From the NCBI GenBank assembly GCA_963682025.1, contig OY821521.1, forward strand, positions 192,076,575 through 192,140,574: a stretch of 64,000 nucleotides of DNA. The letters are read 5' to 3'. Positions 39,068-50,711 of this stretch are shown piece by piece. Under the pieces are notes generated by a model. That model made no database searches, was not told the origin of the DNA, and saw only the letters and a program-made list of their open reading frames with translations. The stretch's first letter is position 1, and every line of letters begins with the position of its first letter. The translations under genes and the position numbers were made by a program. The stretch is from Cordilura impudica. Lineage: Eukaryota > Arthropoda > Insecta > Diptera > Scathophagidae.

Positions 39068-39850
39068 ATCAGCACTAACTCATTATACCCTTATCATCAT
39101 ACCATGTGGTATGGGGCGCAAAAAAGTTTTCCTGTAAAATTTAGATGTTGGCGCTTAAGCTTTTTTTTTTTGCGGTCATTGCAAAATTATAAAAAGTCAT
39201 ATAAGAAAATTATAGTCGATCCAGACCGACTATACGATATCCTATACCGTGAGTTTTGAAAATTGGTCTTAGGTCCAACTAATTGGGTATAGAAAATAAG
39301 CGTAAACCAAATCTGAGTGGAATTTTAATAAATTATTTTTGTCTGCAGATCTGAAAAAGTTCATACCGGATGTTATATTTATATGGGGCCTAAGTCGAAA
39401 AATTAACCAATCCTGACCATATTTAGTAGTCAATTTTTTGCAACAACATATATAAACCAAATTTCAGAAAGATCTATGCAATATTTTTGTTTTTTGATAG
39501 ATTTAAGTGACTATCGGCAAGCAGCTTAATATGGGAACTATGACTGAAAAAGGTCCTACAGGTTTTACTTTTCGACTACTTATTAATAGGTGTAATAAAT
39601 AAACTTAAACCATTTGACCGAGATTAATAAGATAAATTTGTTCTTATTAGAATTTAAGTCGATCTCATAGGGGTCATTTGTATGGAGACTAGGTCTGAAT
39701 AAGCACCGTTTTACTTAAGTTCAATAGCGTTCGTCCTATGGCAGAATTTCATCAAAATATATTCATATTTGTGACAGTAGTTTCATTTCAAGGTATACAT
39801 GAACGGACAGGCAGACAGATGGGCGGAGAGACAGAATGATGGACGAACAT
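39068..39850 (-). repeat. Dipteran interspersed repeat (family B), minus-strand copies
   Basis: 39068-39117 matches the family start reversed (CATACCATGTGGTATGGGG). From 39203 a longer piece runs from GAAAATTATAGTCGATCCAG through CCAACTAATTGGGTATAG to GAACGGACAGGCAGACAGAT. Probably one rearranged or two partial copies. Confidence 0.75.
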
Positions 39851-39865
39851 TTCCAAATCGGCTCA

Positions 39866-40350
39866 GAAAATGATGACACATTCAATCAAGATCTTTTGCT
39901 AATCTTGGGTGGGGTCAAGCGAATAGGGCGTATAATAATAAACACAAAAGCAAATGTTTTTTTCTTCACCCATAGACGGGCCTTGGAGTCATCAATGTTG
40001 GCTATGTCCGTCCGTTACTGGTATTGATAAATCGGGCACTACTGATGTGCATAGAAGCTTTATCTGATCATCTTACATTTATACTATTCCACCACCTATA
40101 TCGGACCAGAAATGGATTACAACTCCCATAAATGAGCAGAGGCTTCACAGTCTCTTTTGAAGCTTCTGAACTAAAAGCAAGGGAGGGCGATAATGCTTAC
40201 CAATAAAACATTGGAGAATCGTCCGAATATTGGTTGTGTCACACTGTACTACAGATATTACAATGCAAAGTGTTTTGCTGATATATGTGAACTCATTCCT
40301 AGAGCCCGTGTTTTTGTTTGCGCCACTCATTTATGCAGATAATTTTATCC
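39866..40350 (+). pseudogene. Degenerate LINE fragment, related to 19898-21966
   Basis: Sequence corresponding to about 21180-21790 of the other LINE with deletions: ACACATTCAATCAAGATCTT, GTCAAGCGAATAGGGCG, GGACCAGAAATGGATTACAA, CAGATATTACAATGCAAAGT. Several frameshifts and stops; covers only the region downstream of the RT active site. Confidence 0.75.
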
Positions 40351-41170
40351 ATTTGTAATCTATAAAAAATTGGCTCTTGCAAATCATGAATGGGAATATT
40401 AAATTGATTTCTATCCCGCCAGATTTTCGAGATTTTTTGATGTTTTTCGTAAAAAAAAAAAAAAAAAGACAGACAGATAAGAACACTAGAGTCCGTTCAT
40501 AAATAATCTTTGACACTTTTTCAATACAATAATCCCCTGAGAAATACCCAGCCAAAGTATAAAATTAAAACTATTTTTTTTTTTTATTATTTTATTTTTA
40601 AAACATGTCCACACTTATTATATTATATAGAACGTAAAAACATCTCACTCAGTACAAAGTTCGTTGCAGCATTGTTGTCAGCCATGTCATTATCAAATAA
40701 TTACAAGATTAATTAACAATGCCAAAGTTTGTAAATCAAGAAAATAATTGACGATTCGTTACAGAAACAAAACCTCACGCCACAGATTTTTCTCTTGACA
40801 ACTTTAAAGCTGATAACGGGAACAAAACAATTTTTTTTTATATTAAATTATACGATACGTGGGAGGAGGGTACACGATGCAATTTAATCAAAAAATTTTC
40901 CGGAAAAACAAAAGAAAAATAGCGATTGATTGTTGAAACTATTTACTGATAAGAGAATTGTAAAATAGTCTGTGTTTTTTTTTTATAGTTCCAAATGTTA
41001 TCTCTCTCATTTCTTAGAAACTACAAATGAACAATTTAGAACAAAAAACAACAATATACAATATTTAACACTTCTTTCTGTTTTTATTTGAAAATTCTTA
41101 CAAATCAGGTTAAACAAAGCGAAACATGAATTTAGTAGTGTTGTGTTAAGGGTTTAATTAACAGGTGGCT
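40351..41170. other. Non-coding intron sequence
   Basis: No gene, RNA or repeat partner recognised. Confidence 0.45.
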
Positions 41171-41288
41171 AAACGAAACTTTTAAAATAATTTTTTTTTT
41201 TTTTTTAATTTAGAATAATAATTTGCGATTAAAAAAAAAATGAATTTTTATTTTCTTTCAAATAATTTTTTTTAATATTTTTTTTAAT

Positions 41289-41324
<36 letters not shown>

Positions 41325-42308
41325 AGATTTTTTTTGTGCAAAATAATTAAAATATATATTTTTTAATTATAACTAATAATTTTGTGACTTAAAAAAAAAA
41401 AAAAAAAAATTAAAATATTTTTATTTTATTAATTTAAATATCTTTTTAAATATTTTTTTTTTACAAAATTAAATATTTTTATTAAATAATTCTTTTTTAT
41501 GAATTTAAAAATCAGATTTTTGTGCAAAATAATTCAAATGTTTTTTTTATTTAATTAAATTAAAAAATTTATTTTTTTTACTCCCTTTCTTTTAACTGTG
41601 TCTGTTTGTCTGCCGCAAAAACTTCGATTTTTAACCCTTTTCCCGTGATTCAATCAAGTTGAAATTTTGCAGACAGGCTCGTGGCGTCAATAAAAATGAT
41701 CTAACAAATTTTCGTTAAAAAATTTAACTATAGTATAATTTGGACTTTTCAAAATTTTAACAGTTTTTTTAAACAGGCAACCACGTTTCATTTTCAATCA
41801 ATCAATTATTTAATTACATGATGGTAAAATTAATTTACAAAGAAAGGGAGTATAATAAAAACTTGGTTTTTATAGGTTAGTTTTTTTTATAAATTTATAT
41901 AATTTTTTTAGTTTTTCAATTTATAAATAATTGTGATTTTAAAAAATATATTTTTAAAGAATTTTTTAATTTTTTTTCTATAAAGTAATTTTTTTCTAAA
42001 TTGAAAAAAAAAGCGTTTTTGTGAAAAATAATTTAAATAACTGTTGGTTTTTATTTATGAATAATTTGTGATTAAAAAAGAAATGTTATTAAAAAATATT
42101 TAATTTTTTTTGTATATTTAAATAATTTATGTGCTAAATAATTGAGAAACTTTTTTTTATATATAAATAATTTGGGATTAAATAAATTATTTTTAACGAA
42201 TTTAAAAAATTTTTTTCTTTGTAAATTTAAATAATATTTTTTAAACATTTTTTTTTTTATAAATTTTAAAAACAGATTTGTGTGCGAAATAATTCAAATA
42301 TATATTTT
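41171..42308. repeat. AT-rich degenerate tandem repeat, left block
   Basis: Recurring pieces TTTTTGTGCAAAATAATTCA, TTTATAAATAATTTGTGATT and AAAAAAATTAAATATTTTT, interrupted by a more complex stretch at 41580-41870. The same repeat continues after the family B insertion at 42309-43094. Confidence 0.65.
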
Positions 42309-43094
42309 TATACCCTATACCACTATGTGGTTTGGGTATAATGACTTTGTGCTGCTGTTTGTAACAACCAAAAATGTTTGACCTAGACCCATCTTTAATT
42401 ATACCGATCGAATCTGAATCACTTTCTGAGTTGATTTAACAATGTCCGTCCGTCCGTCCGTCCGTCCGTCCGTCTGTGTGTCCATGTAAACCTTGTAATC
42501 AAACTGCAGGTCGCAAATATGAATATATTTTGATGAAATTTGGTATGTAAGCTTTTATCGGCCATGGGATGAACGCTGTTGAAATTGGTGAGAATCGGTC
42601 CATGTTCAGACCTAGCCCCCATACAAATTACCCCTATGAAATCGACATAAATTGCCATAAGATCCAAATTGTCATATAGATCTTATTCAAATTGGGTTTG
42701 TATGAGTTCATTACATCCATTAATGAGTAGTCCAAAAATGATCCCTTTGGCCCCATATGGAGCTGCTTCCCGATGTTCACTTAAATCTATTAAAAAACAA
42801 AAATATTGCACTGATTCTTCTCAAATTTTGTTTGTATATATTTTTGCAAAATAAAAGAGATTTTACCAAACATGATCAGGATAGGTACATTTTTGGACCT
42901 AGTCCCCATATAGATATATCATCCGATATGAACTTTTTCATATCTGCAGCCAAAAAAAATAAAAATCCCACTCAAATTTGGTTTTTGCTTATTTTCTATG
43001 TCCAGTTAGTTGGGCCTAAGAGATAGAGTTTCTAAAAGCATGGTATAGGGTATCGTATAGTCGGTCTAGACCGACTATAATTTTCTTACTTGTT
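42309..43094 (+). repeat. Dipteran interspersed repeat (family B), copy 4, full-length reference
   Basis: Runs without interruption from TATACCCTATACCACTATGT, through five GTCC units at 42443-42472, to GTCGGTCTAGACCGACTATA and TTTTCTTACTTGTT. It lies within the AT-rich tandem repeat, giving clean ends. No protein is encoded. Confidence 0.85.
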
Positions 43095-44080
43095 GTTATT
43101 GAATTGTTTTCTGACCAGTTATTTTTTTTAAAGATTTAAAGATTTTTTGTAATTTAATTTTATTTATACAATTTAGTTTTTTTTAAATTAAAATAATTTT
43201 TTTTTTTTAAATATTTTTTTTTATAAATTTAAAAAACAGTTTTTTTTGTGCAAAATAATTCAAATAATGTTTTTTAATTTATAAATAATAATTATGCGAT
43301 TAAAAAAAATTGTTTAAAAAAATATTTAATTTTTTATTTGTTAATTCAGATATATATTTTTTTTAATTTATAAATAATATAAATAATTTTTTAAATAATT
43401 ATAAATAATTTGTGATTAAAAAAAAATATTTTATTTTATTATTATTAATTATTTATTACTATTTATAAATTAAAAAACATTATTTGAATTATGTTGCATA
43501 AATTTTTAAAATTTTTAATTTATAATTTATATATTTTTTATAATCTTTTTTTTTAACTAATATTTTTTTTTTTTAAATAGTTTATTTTTTAAATAATTTA
43601 TTTTTTTAAGTAATTTATTTTTTTAAAATATTTTTTTTTTTTTAAATAATTTATTTTTTTAAAATAATTTTTTTTTTTTAATAATTTATTTTTTTTTAAT
43701 ATTTTTTTTTTAATTTAAATAATTTTTTTGTGCAAAATAATTCAAATACTTTTTTTTTAATTTATAAATAATAATTTTGTGATTAAAAAAAATTAAATAT
43801 TTTTTTAAATTAATTTGCTTTAAATAATTTTTTTTATATAAATTTTAATTTTTTTTTATATAAATTTAAAGAGATTTTTGTGCAATATACTTCAAATATT
43901 TTTCTTATTAAAAAAAAAAAATAATTTGTGATTAAAAAAATAAATTCAAATAATTTTTTTTTTGTGCAAAATAATAAATTTTTTTTTTTAATAAGTTTGT
44001 GATTAAAAAAATTAAATATTTTTTTAATAATTTTTTTTTATAAGTTTTAAATCTAGATTTTTATGTAAAAAAAAAACAAT
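43095..44080. repeat. AT-rich degenerate tandem repeat, right block
   Basis: Same motifs as 41171-42308 (TTTTTGTGCAAAATAATTCA, TTGTGATTAAAAAAA), with long T runs. Confidence 0.65.
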
Positions 44081-44720
44081 AAAAAGATAATCAGACCAAC
44101 TACGAATATTCTCGAGGAATTTTTTTCTCAAGGGAAATACTTTTCTCGAGAAAAAAAACTCCTCCAATTATAAATTCCGCGTGAACAAAAAAATGAATAA
44201 GTGGCATCATAGAATTTCGAAGCCAGTTGTTTTGGTTATTGACAATTAATTTTCTATTTTTTTGTGTGTGCAAACGCAAATTAATTTATTAAAAAAGTGA
44301 TGCGAGCACTTGTGGAGGAAATTGGTGTTGTAGAATAACAACAACGAAATAGCCAAAGAATTGCTAGATGACAATTTCGGACTGCATCTATGGAAATCGC
44401 AATCAATGCCTGAATTGGCTTTCATTAAAGTTAACAAAAGTTGAATTTGGGCTTTATTTGTGGTCTTCAACCTACAAAAACAATAAAATATTTATTTTTT
44501 TTTTTATTTAAATTTTGTTTTATCAAAATACTGCTTACATTTTTATGTATACTCCCGTCTATTTTGCAAGGAAAATTTTTTGAGGGAAAAAACCAAATTC
44601 AAGTACATTGAGAATAACTACTTTTTCCCATCGAATTTTTTTTTCCGAATGAATTTTTATTCATAATAGGGAAAAGGGAGAAATTTCATCCTGAATTTTT
44701 GTTTAGAATTGGGCTGAATA
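44081..44720. other. Unassigned higher-complexity segment
   Basis: Carries TTCTCGAGAAAAAAAACTCC and, about 480 bp later, TTGAGGGAAAAAACC and GGGAAAAGGGAG. The minus-strand frame 44246-44470 (74 residues) has no recognised family and no supporting splice signals. Could be a decayed transposon. Confidence 0.35.
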
Positions 44721-45375
44721 AAGTAAAAAATAAAAAACGAAAAAAAAATTTAAAATATAAAGAAACAATAAGAAAAAAATAGAATATATAAAGGAACAAT
44801 AAAAAAAAAATGGAAAATATAAAGAACCAAAAAATAAAAAAAAAATAGAAAATATAAAGAAACAATAAAAAAAAATTTAAAATATAAAGAAACAATAAAA
44901 AAAAAAAAATAGAAAATATAAAGAAACAATAAAAAAAAAAAAAAATAGAAAATATAAAGAAACAATAAAAAAAAAAAAATAGAAAATATAAAGAAACAAT
45001 AAAAAAAATAGAAAATATAAAAAAAAACAATACAAAAAAAAAAAAAAAAAAAAATAGAAAATATAAAAAAAAAATAGAAAATATAAAAAAATAGAAAATA
45101 TAAAAAAATAGAAAATATAAAAAAATAGAAAATATAAAAAAATAGAAAATATAAAAAATAAAATAATAAAAAAATAATAAAATAATAAAAAAATAATAAA
45201 ATAATAAAAAAATAATAAAAAAATAAAAAATTATAAAAAAAAAATATAAAAAAAAATAAAAAATATAAAAAATTGAAAATATAAAAAATTAAAAATATAA
45301 AAATAAAAAATAACAATAAAAAAAAAAACAATAAATAAATACAAAAAATCATAATAATGAAAAAAAAAAAAAAAA
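44721..45375. repeat. A-rich tandem repeat (GAAAATATAAAAAAATA type)
   Basis: Units such as AGAAAATATAAAGAAACAAT and ATAGAAAATATAAAAAA. The minus-strand frames are low-complexity F/Y/I readings. A second block lies at 46540-46880. Confidence 0.9.
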
Positions 45376-45404
45376 ATATTTCAATTTATTTTTATGAAAC
45401 TATA

Positions 45405-46535
45405 AATTTCTTAGCCATATCCATCCCCCATGTGAAGCTGATTCCCGATCTTCACTTAAATTTATAAAAAACAAAAATATTGCACAGATTTTTCTCAAAT
45501 TTGCTTTGTATATATTTTTGCAAAAAATATGTGATCTTGCCAAATATAAGGATAGGTCCATTTGTCGACCTAGTCCCCATATAAATATAACATCCGATAT
45601 GAATTTTTTCATATCTGCAGGCAAAAAATTAATAAAACAATGTCACATAATTTTCTTACTTGTTTTAGCATGTTTTAGAGGTGTCTCCATATTTTAGGCC
45701 ATATCTTGTCAAAATAATGTCCGACTTACCTCATTTTAAATATCAACCTGCTTGAAATAATGAAAAACAATATTGTCCTAATTTTACCCAGGTAAATAGT
45801 TTATTTTATGAATAAGCGTGATTTCAAAAGACAGACAGACGGACATACGGACAGACAGACATCGCTATATTGACTCGAGCTTATTCATTTTTCGATGCGT
45901 TACAAACGGAAAGACAAAATACTATATACCCTCTGCACAGTGGTGTGGATGGTACTAAAATGAATAGAAGTTAATTCTTTCTATGAAAAAACTTTATATA
46001 ATATATATACATATATATATATAATAAATATTGTTCAAAACATAAAAACAATTAACTATCTATAATATTAATAGGCTAGGCGATTTCTTGTGACTGATGT
46101 TTTGTTCTACCGTTTTATCCCGATTTTGACCAAACGTATATTATTTGAAAGGTATTTCTTTTTAGCCATTTTGCAGATTTACAGATTTTTAAATTTTTTC
46201 CTTCATTTTGGTAAATTGCATTTAAAGTTGCTACTAACACATACATAAAATTATACAATGCTACATATGTGTGCGTTTATTAAATTTGTAATAAATATTA
46301 GTTTCTTTTTTGTGTTGATTTGTGAATTGGCTATAATTGATTAGCATACTTTTAGGGTCTTTATTTAATGAAAAAATAAAATTTCCTAGAATTTGCGCTC
46401 GAATTAAACCATACCCAACATTGGAGGGTGTCATAGATCATAGATAGCCGAATTTAACTCTCTTACTTGTTTTTAGTTTAACGTTGGTTACTTTTCTCGA
46501 TTTCAGATCATATCTTGTTTCAGTTTTTATTAATA
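45405..46535 (+). repeat. Composite repeat block, duplicate of 49245-49997
   Basis: Begins with a family B 3' fragment (GAAGCTGATTCCCGATCTTC), then CCATATCTTGTCAAAATAAT, GACAGACAGACATCGCTATA, CTCTGCACAGTGGTGTGGAT, and AACATTGGAGGGTGTCATAG to about 46535. The same order is found at 49245-49997. This copy has a Helitron inserted at 46059. Confidence 0.8.
46059..46404 (+). mobile_element. Helitron, copy 6, 3' truncated
   Basis: 5' end TCTATAATATTAATAGGC after host A. The 3' side ends in GCGCTCGAATT, inside the terminal hairpin, and joins directly to AAACCATACCC. The related block has the uninserted site at 49838/49839 and about 20 bp that are missing here, so the end was lost by a deletion joined at a GAATT match. 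Confidence 0.85.
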
Positions 46536-46539
46536 AAGT

Positions 46540-46880
46540 TTTAAAAAAATAAAAAATATAAAAAAACAATAAAAAAAAAAAAAATAGAAAATATAAAAAA
46601 ATAGAAAATATAAAAAAATAAAAAATATAAAAAAATAGAAAATATAAAAAATAGAAAATATAAAAAAATAGAAAATATAAAAAAATAGAAAATATAATAA
46701 AATAATAAAATAATAAAAAAAATAATAAAAAAAAATAAAAATTAAAAAAAAGGAAAAATAAAAAATTATAAAAAAAATATAAAAAATTGAAAATATAAAA
46801 AAATTAAAAATATAAAAATAAAAAATAACAATAAAAAAAAAATAATAAATACAAAAAATAGTAATGAAAAAAAAAAAAAA
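46540..46880. repeat. A-rich tandem repeat, second block
   Basis: ATAGAAAATATAAAAAAATA units like 44721-45375; followed to 47205 by ordinary AT-rich intron sequence with no recognised feature. Confidence 0.85.
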
Positions 46881-47205
46881 AATATTTCAATTTATTTTTA
46901 TGAAACTAGAAATTTGTATATGAAAACATTTTTCGGAAAATTGACAAAAATAATGACATTTTATGAATAATTTATTATTTATTTTATGGATTTTTAATAT
47001 TTTCAATAATTTTTTTTATATTTATTTTATACAAAATTTTCTATATAATCAACTTTTTTGACCTTAAAAATTTGTGCCCAAAATTTTTTTTAGTATTATT
47101 TTAATTTTGTACATAAAATCTGTTTTTAGTTATTTTGTAGTTAACCGTTTCTTTAAATTATCTTTAATATTAACTTTGATATATTTTCTTATTTTTTTTT
47201 TATAG

Positions 47206-47341
47206 AATGGAAAGCTTCTGGATACAGAGTGCTATTGGGGCCATTAAGGCCCTTGCATTTGTCTGTGATATAATCACCTTACCGGTCTATTTGGTGTTAC
47301 AAAGGCCCTGGAAAAGAAGACAAGAGGCCAAACGTGTTAAG
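47206..47341 (+). CDS. Acsl: Acsl exon 2: N-terminal membrane anchor
   Basis: Preceded by a polypyrimidine tract and TATAG acceptor and followed by a GTTGGT donor. The exon supplies A completing the glutamine codon, then ATG at 47207 and 45 codons ending RQEAKRVK in phase 0. It encodes a hydrophobic segment (IGAIKALAFVC to LPVYLVL, about residues 17-38) followed by a basic stretch RPWKRR, a signal anchor that places the enzyme on ER or lipid-droplet membrane with the catalytic domain in the cytosol. Similarity to insect Acsl N-termini is recognised. ATG 47207 may itself be the start in some transcripts. Confidence 0.85.
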
Positions 47342-47698
47342 GTTGGTATTTGTATGTGTGTGTGTGTGTGCGTGATTTTATTTTGATAAATTTTATTTCT
47401 AACAACAAGTTGATAAGTTAAAATATCGTCGTTATCTTCTCTAAATTAAATCGAGTTTACTTGGTCTTTAAATTGTTAAGATAATATAATACGAGTAACG
47501 TTTTTTTTTTTTTGTATATCTCAGCCGTAAAAATATTTTTTTTTATATATTTCAATAGTTATTGATTAGCAACTTTAAAATCTTCAAGTACTTTATGACA
47601 CTGTCTAATAAGCCGAATATTGTACAGTGTAATGCATTTTTAAGATAGAGATTAATTCTTTCTATAAAAATGAACCATCATTGTTACAATAAATTATA
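47342..47698. other. Start of Acsl intron 2
   Basis: Contains a short (TG)n run at about 47352-47370; nothing else recognised. Confidence 0.5.
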
Positions 47699-48071
47699 CT
47701 AGCAGATTCCAGCACTCGAAATTCGACTGCATATTCTAGGAATTTTTATTTTTTCATTTAAAAAAGACCCTAAAGGTATGCTTCACAATTCAACTCATTT
47801 TAAATGAAGAAAGCAAACTCAACACAATAACACAAACACATTAACAAATTTAATAAACACACACATAGCATTGTATAATTTTATGTTTGTGTTAGTAGCA
47901 ACTTAATTACAAATTAATTACAAAAAAATATTCCGGACGATGAAAATCTCTAAATCTGGGTAACGGCTAAAAAGAAATACCTTTCAAATGATAATTTTTT
48001 GTCAAAATCAGGGTAAAACTGTGAAACTTACATCGGTCACAAGAAATCACCTTGCCTATTAATATTATAGA
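47699..48071 (-). mobile_element. Complete non-autonomous Helitron, copy 7
   Basis: Minus-strand element: 5' TC at 48071, 3' CTAG at 47699, flanked by A and T; hairpin arms CTCGAA and TTCGA near 47716-47727. More diverged in the interior (ACTGTGAAACTTACATCGG) than copies 2, 4 and 5, so an older or different subfamily. Confidence 0.85.
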
Positions 48072-48880
48072 TATTATAATAAATACCGGTAAAAAAATAG
48101 AACAATTAACTTTAAATTCAAATGTTATTAGAATTTAAAAGTTAATTACACTGCTCAACAGTCCCTCCACACCAGTGTTCAGTTTTTCGTTCCGTTTTTA
48201 ATAACTATAAACAAAAAACTGGACCCCCTAAAATACATATATTCTTGATCCTTATAACAAGCGGAATTGATAGCGATGTCCGTCTGTCTGTCTGTGGATT
48301 TAACGATCAGCTGGGTTGCTCATTTTTAGTGCAAATAATTTTTTGACATCCTGTGGAGGTTGCTGTCGAAAATCATCAAAGTCAGTTCAATAGATCTCGA
48401 GATTTCAATGAAAATGTAAAAATATAATTTTTCTATATTGTTTTTGTTATTGTTGTTATTCTAAATTTTGTTTTTTGGTGTTTGTGATAGCGTAGCTCTA
48501 ATTGTTGGTTTTGTTGTGGTTATTGTGTTTTTTGAATTTGCTTGACGAATGCGTATGCTTGGTTATAGTCCCCACGTGTCTAGAAGTCCAGGTCGTGCGT
48601 TCCCAGCTTGGCGCTGCCGCCAGCTCTTTCTTTAGAGTTCGTTTAATATTTACTTGCCTAATTAACCAACTTAGTAAATTTTCATTTTTAAATATTAGTG
48701 TAAAACAAGTAAGAGTGTTAAATTGGACAATGCCGAATCTTTGATACCCTCCACCTGGGTTTTACGTTTACATTATTATCTGGACTTGTTGTACTATTTC
48801 TAACAAATGTATACAAATTATTTCACAACGTAAACAATTTGTTAAGCTTCATACTAAATTATAACAAACACACTGAATTT
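48072..48880. repeat. Degenerate dipteran repeats, mixed
   Basis: Pieces CCTAAAATACATATATTCTT, GATGTCCGTCTGTCTGTCTG and ACAAGTAAGAGTGTTAAATT are of kinds widespread in fly genomes. The + frame 48502-48744 has no recognised family. Confidence 0.5.
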
Positions 48881-48881
48881 T

Positions 48882-49473
48882 TATACCCTATACCTATAGC
48901 TTTTTACTATACCGCTCGACTCAGAATCACTTTCTGAGTCGATTTTGCGATGTCCGTCTGTCCGTCCGTAAACCTTGTAATCAAACTACAGGTCACAAAT
49001 ATGAATATATTTTTATGATATTTAGTGTATAAGCTTCTATCGGCCATAGCATGAACGCTATTGAAATTGGTGAAATTCGGTCCATGTCCAGACCTAGTCC
49101 CCATACATATGATCCCCTATGATATCGACTTAAATTGCCATAATATAGAAATTATCATATATATCTCGGTCAAATTGGGTTTGTTTATGTTTATTACATC
49201 CATTTATCGGTAGTCCAAAAATAAACCCTATAGGACAATTTTTAGTCATAGCCCCCATTTGAAGCTGATTCCCGATCTTCACTTAAATTTATCAAAAAAA
49301 AAAAAAAAAATAAAAAATATTACACCGATTTTTCTCAAATTTGCCTTGTATATGTTTTTGCAAAAAATATGTGATCTTGCCAAATATAGTCAGGATAACA
49401 TCCGATATGAACTTTTTCATATCTGCATGCAAAAAATTAATAAAACAATGCCACATAATTTTCTTAGTTGTTT
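48882..49473 (+). repeat. Dipteran interspersed repeat (family B), copy 5
   Basis: Starts TATACCCTATACCTATAGC, has TGTCCGTCTGTCCGTCCG, and ends ATAATTTTCTTAGTTGTTTT; a central deletion is seen near 49395. Its 3' part is shared with the composite block duplicated at 45405. Confidence 0.75.
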
Positions 49474-49997
49474 TAGCATGTTTTAGGCCATATCTTGTCA
49501 AAATAATGTCCGATTTACCTCATTTTAAATATCAACCTGCTTGAAATAATGAAAAACAATATTGTCCTAATTTTACTCAGGTAAATAGTTTATTTTATGA
49601 ATGAGCGTGATTTCAAAGGACAGACATACGGACAGACAGACATCGCTATATTGACTCGAGCTCATTCATTTTTCGATGCGTTACAAACGGAAAGACAAAA
49701 TACTATATACCCTCTGCACAGTGGTGTGGATGGTACTCAAATGAATAGAATTTCATTCTTTCTATGAAAAAACTTTATATAAAAAAATATATATGTATAT
49801 ATACTAAATATTGATCAATACATAAAAACAATTAACTATAAATTTAAATGGCATTAGAATTTAAACCATACCCAACATTGGAGGGTGTCCTAGATCGTAG
49901 ATAGCCGAATTTAACACTCTTACTTGTTTTTAGTCTAACGTTGATAATTTTTTTCGGTTTCAGATCATATCTTGTTTCAGTTGTTTATAATAAAGTT
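49245..49997 (+). repeat. Composite repeat block, duplicate of 45405-46535
   Basis: Same order of blocks as the earlier copy and about 90 percent alike by eye. It lacks the Helitron, preserving the uninserted target ATTAACTATAAATTTAAATG near 49831. Confidence 0.8.
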
Positions 49998-50711
49998 TTA
50001 CACTTTTTTTATTTTTATCATTTTATCAGTTTTATATAAATATTTGAGATATTTTTGTTAATAAAAAAAAATTTTTTTTATCTAGCCGTCAAATAAGACT
50101 AGGCAATAGCCAAACTGCTTTTTCAAAGTAACTAATTTTATATACATACATATGTATATTGCTAAACTCTAAAATTGCTATAAAAATTTTTGGACAATTT
50201 ATTTTTTATGGGATTTTATTTATTTATTTTTTTAAAGTAGTTTCACTTTTTAGCAGAGTTCAGAAAAAAACACACACTGAATAAAAAACTCGTACATATA
50301 TGTAAACAAACATAACTTAGACCAACACACACATATTTTTATTTTCATATCAATTATGTTTGTTTTTAAATTTTCTTCGGTGCCCAACACAACCATGACT
50401 GTGTTCGTTTTAATATTTCGTTATTTACACGAACATTTTTCTATCACGTACTTTTTGTTTCAATCACACATAAAGCACACATTTTTGAGTGTTGCTTTAT
50501 TTGAAGTTCATGTTCTGGTACGTGTACTGAAAAAAAAACACAGAACATGTATGTCGTAATCAAATTCGCTTTGCGTATGCTTATTATATCCACAAATCAT
50601 CAGTCCAAAAATACTGAGTGTAGGACAAATATTAGTCATTGTCCCAATACAAAGCAGCCTCCCGATAGTCACTTAAATCTATCGAATGAATTCCATATAA
50701 TTTGTGTTTTT
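49998..50711. other. AT-rich intron sequence with a family B fragment
   Basis: About 50548-50700 is a diverged piece of the family B interior (AATCATCAGTCCAAAAATAC, CACTTAAATCTATCGAATG). The remainder is unassigned. Confidence 0.45.

Noticed and set aside
44246..44470. 74-codon minus-strand frame as a gene
   Set aside because: No recognised family, no splice signals in phase; may be part of a decayed element only.
44686..45352. Minus-strand frames of 114 and 200 codons rich in F, I and Y
   Set aside because: They read the GAAAATATAAAAAAATA simple repeat; no protein-like composition.
48502..48744. 80-codon plus-strand frame with relatively high GC
   Set aside because: Overlaps a patch of dispersed fly repeat sequence, has no recognisable domain and no splice or start support.
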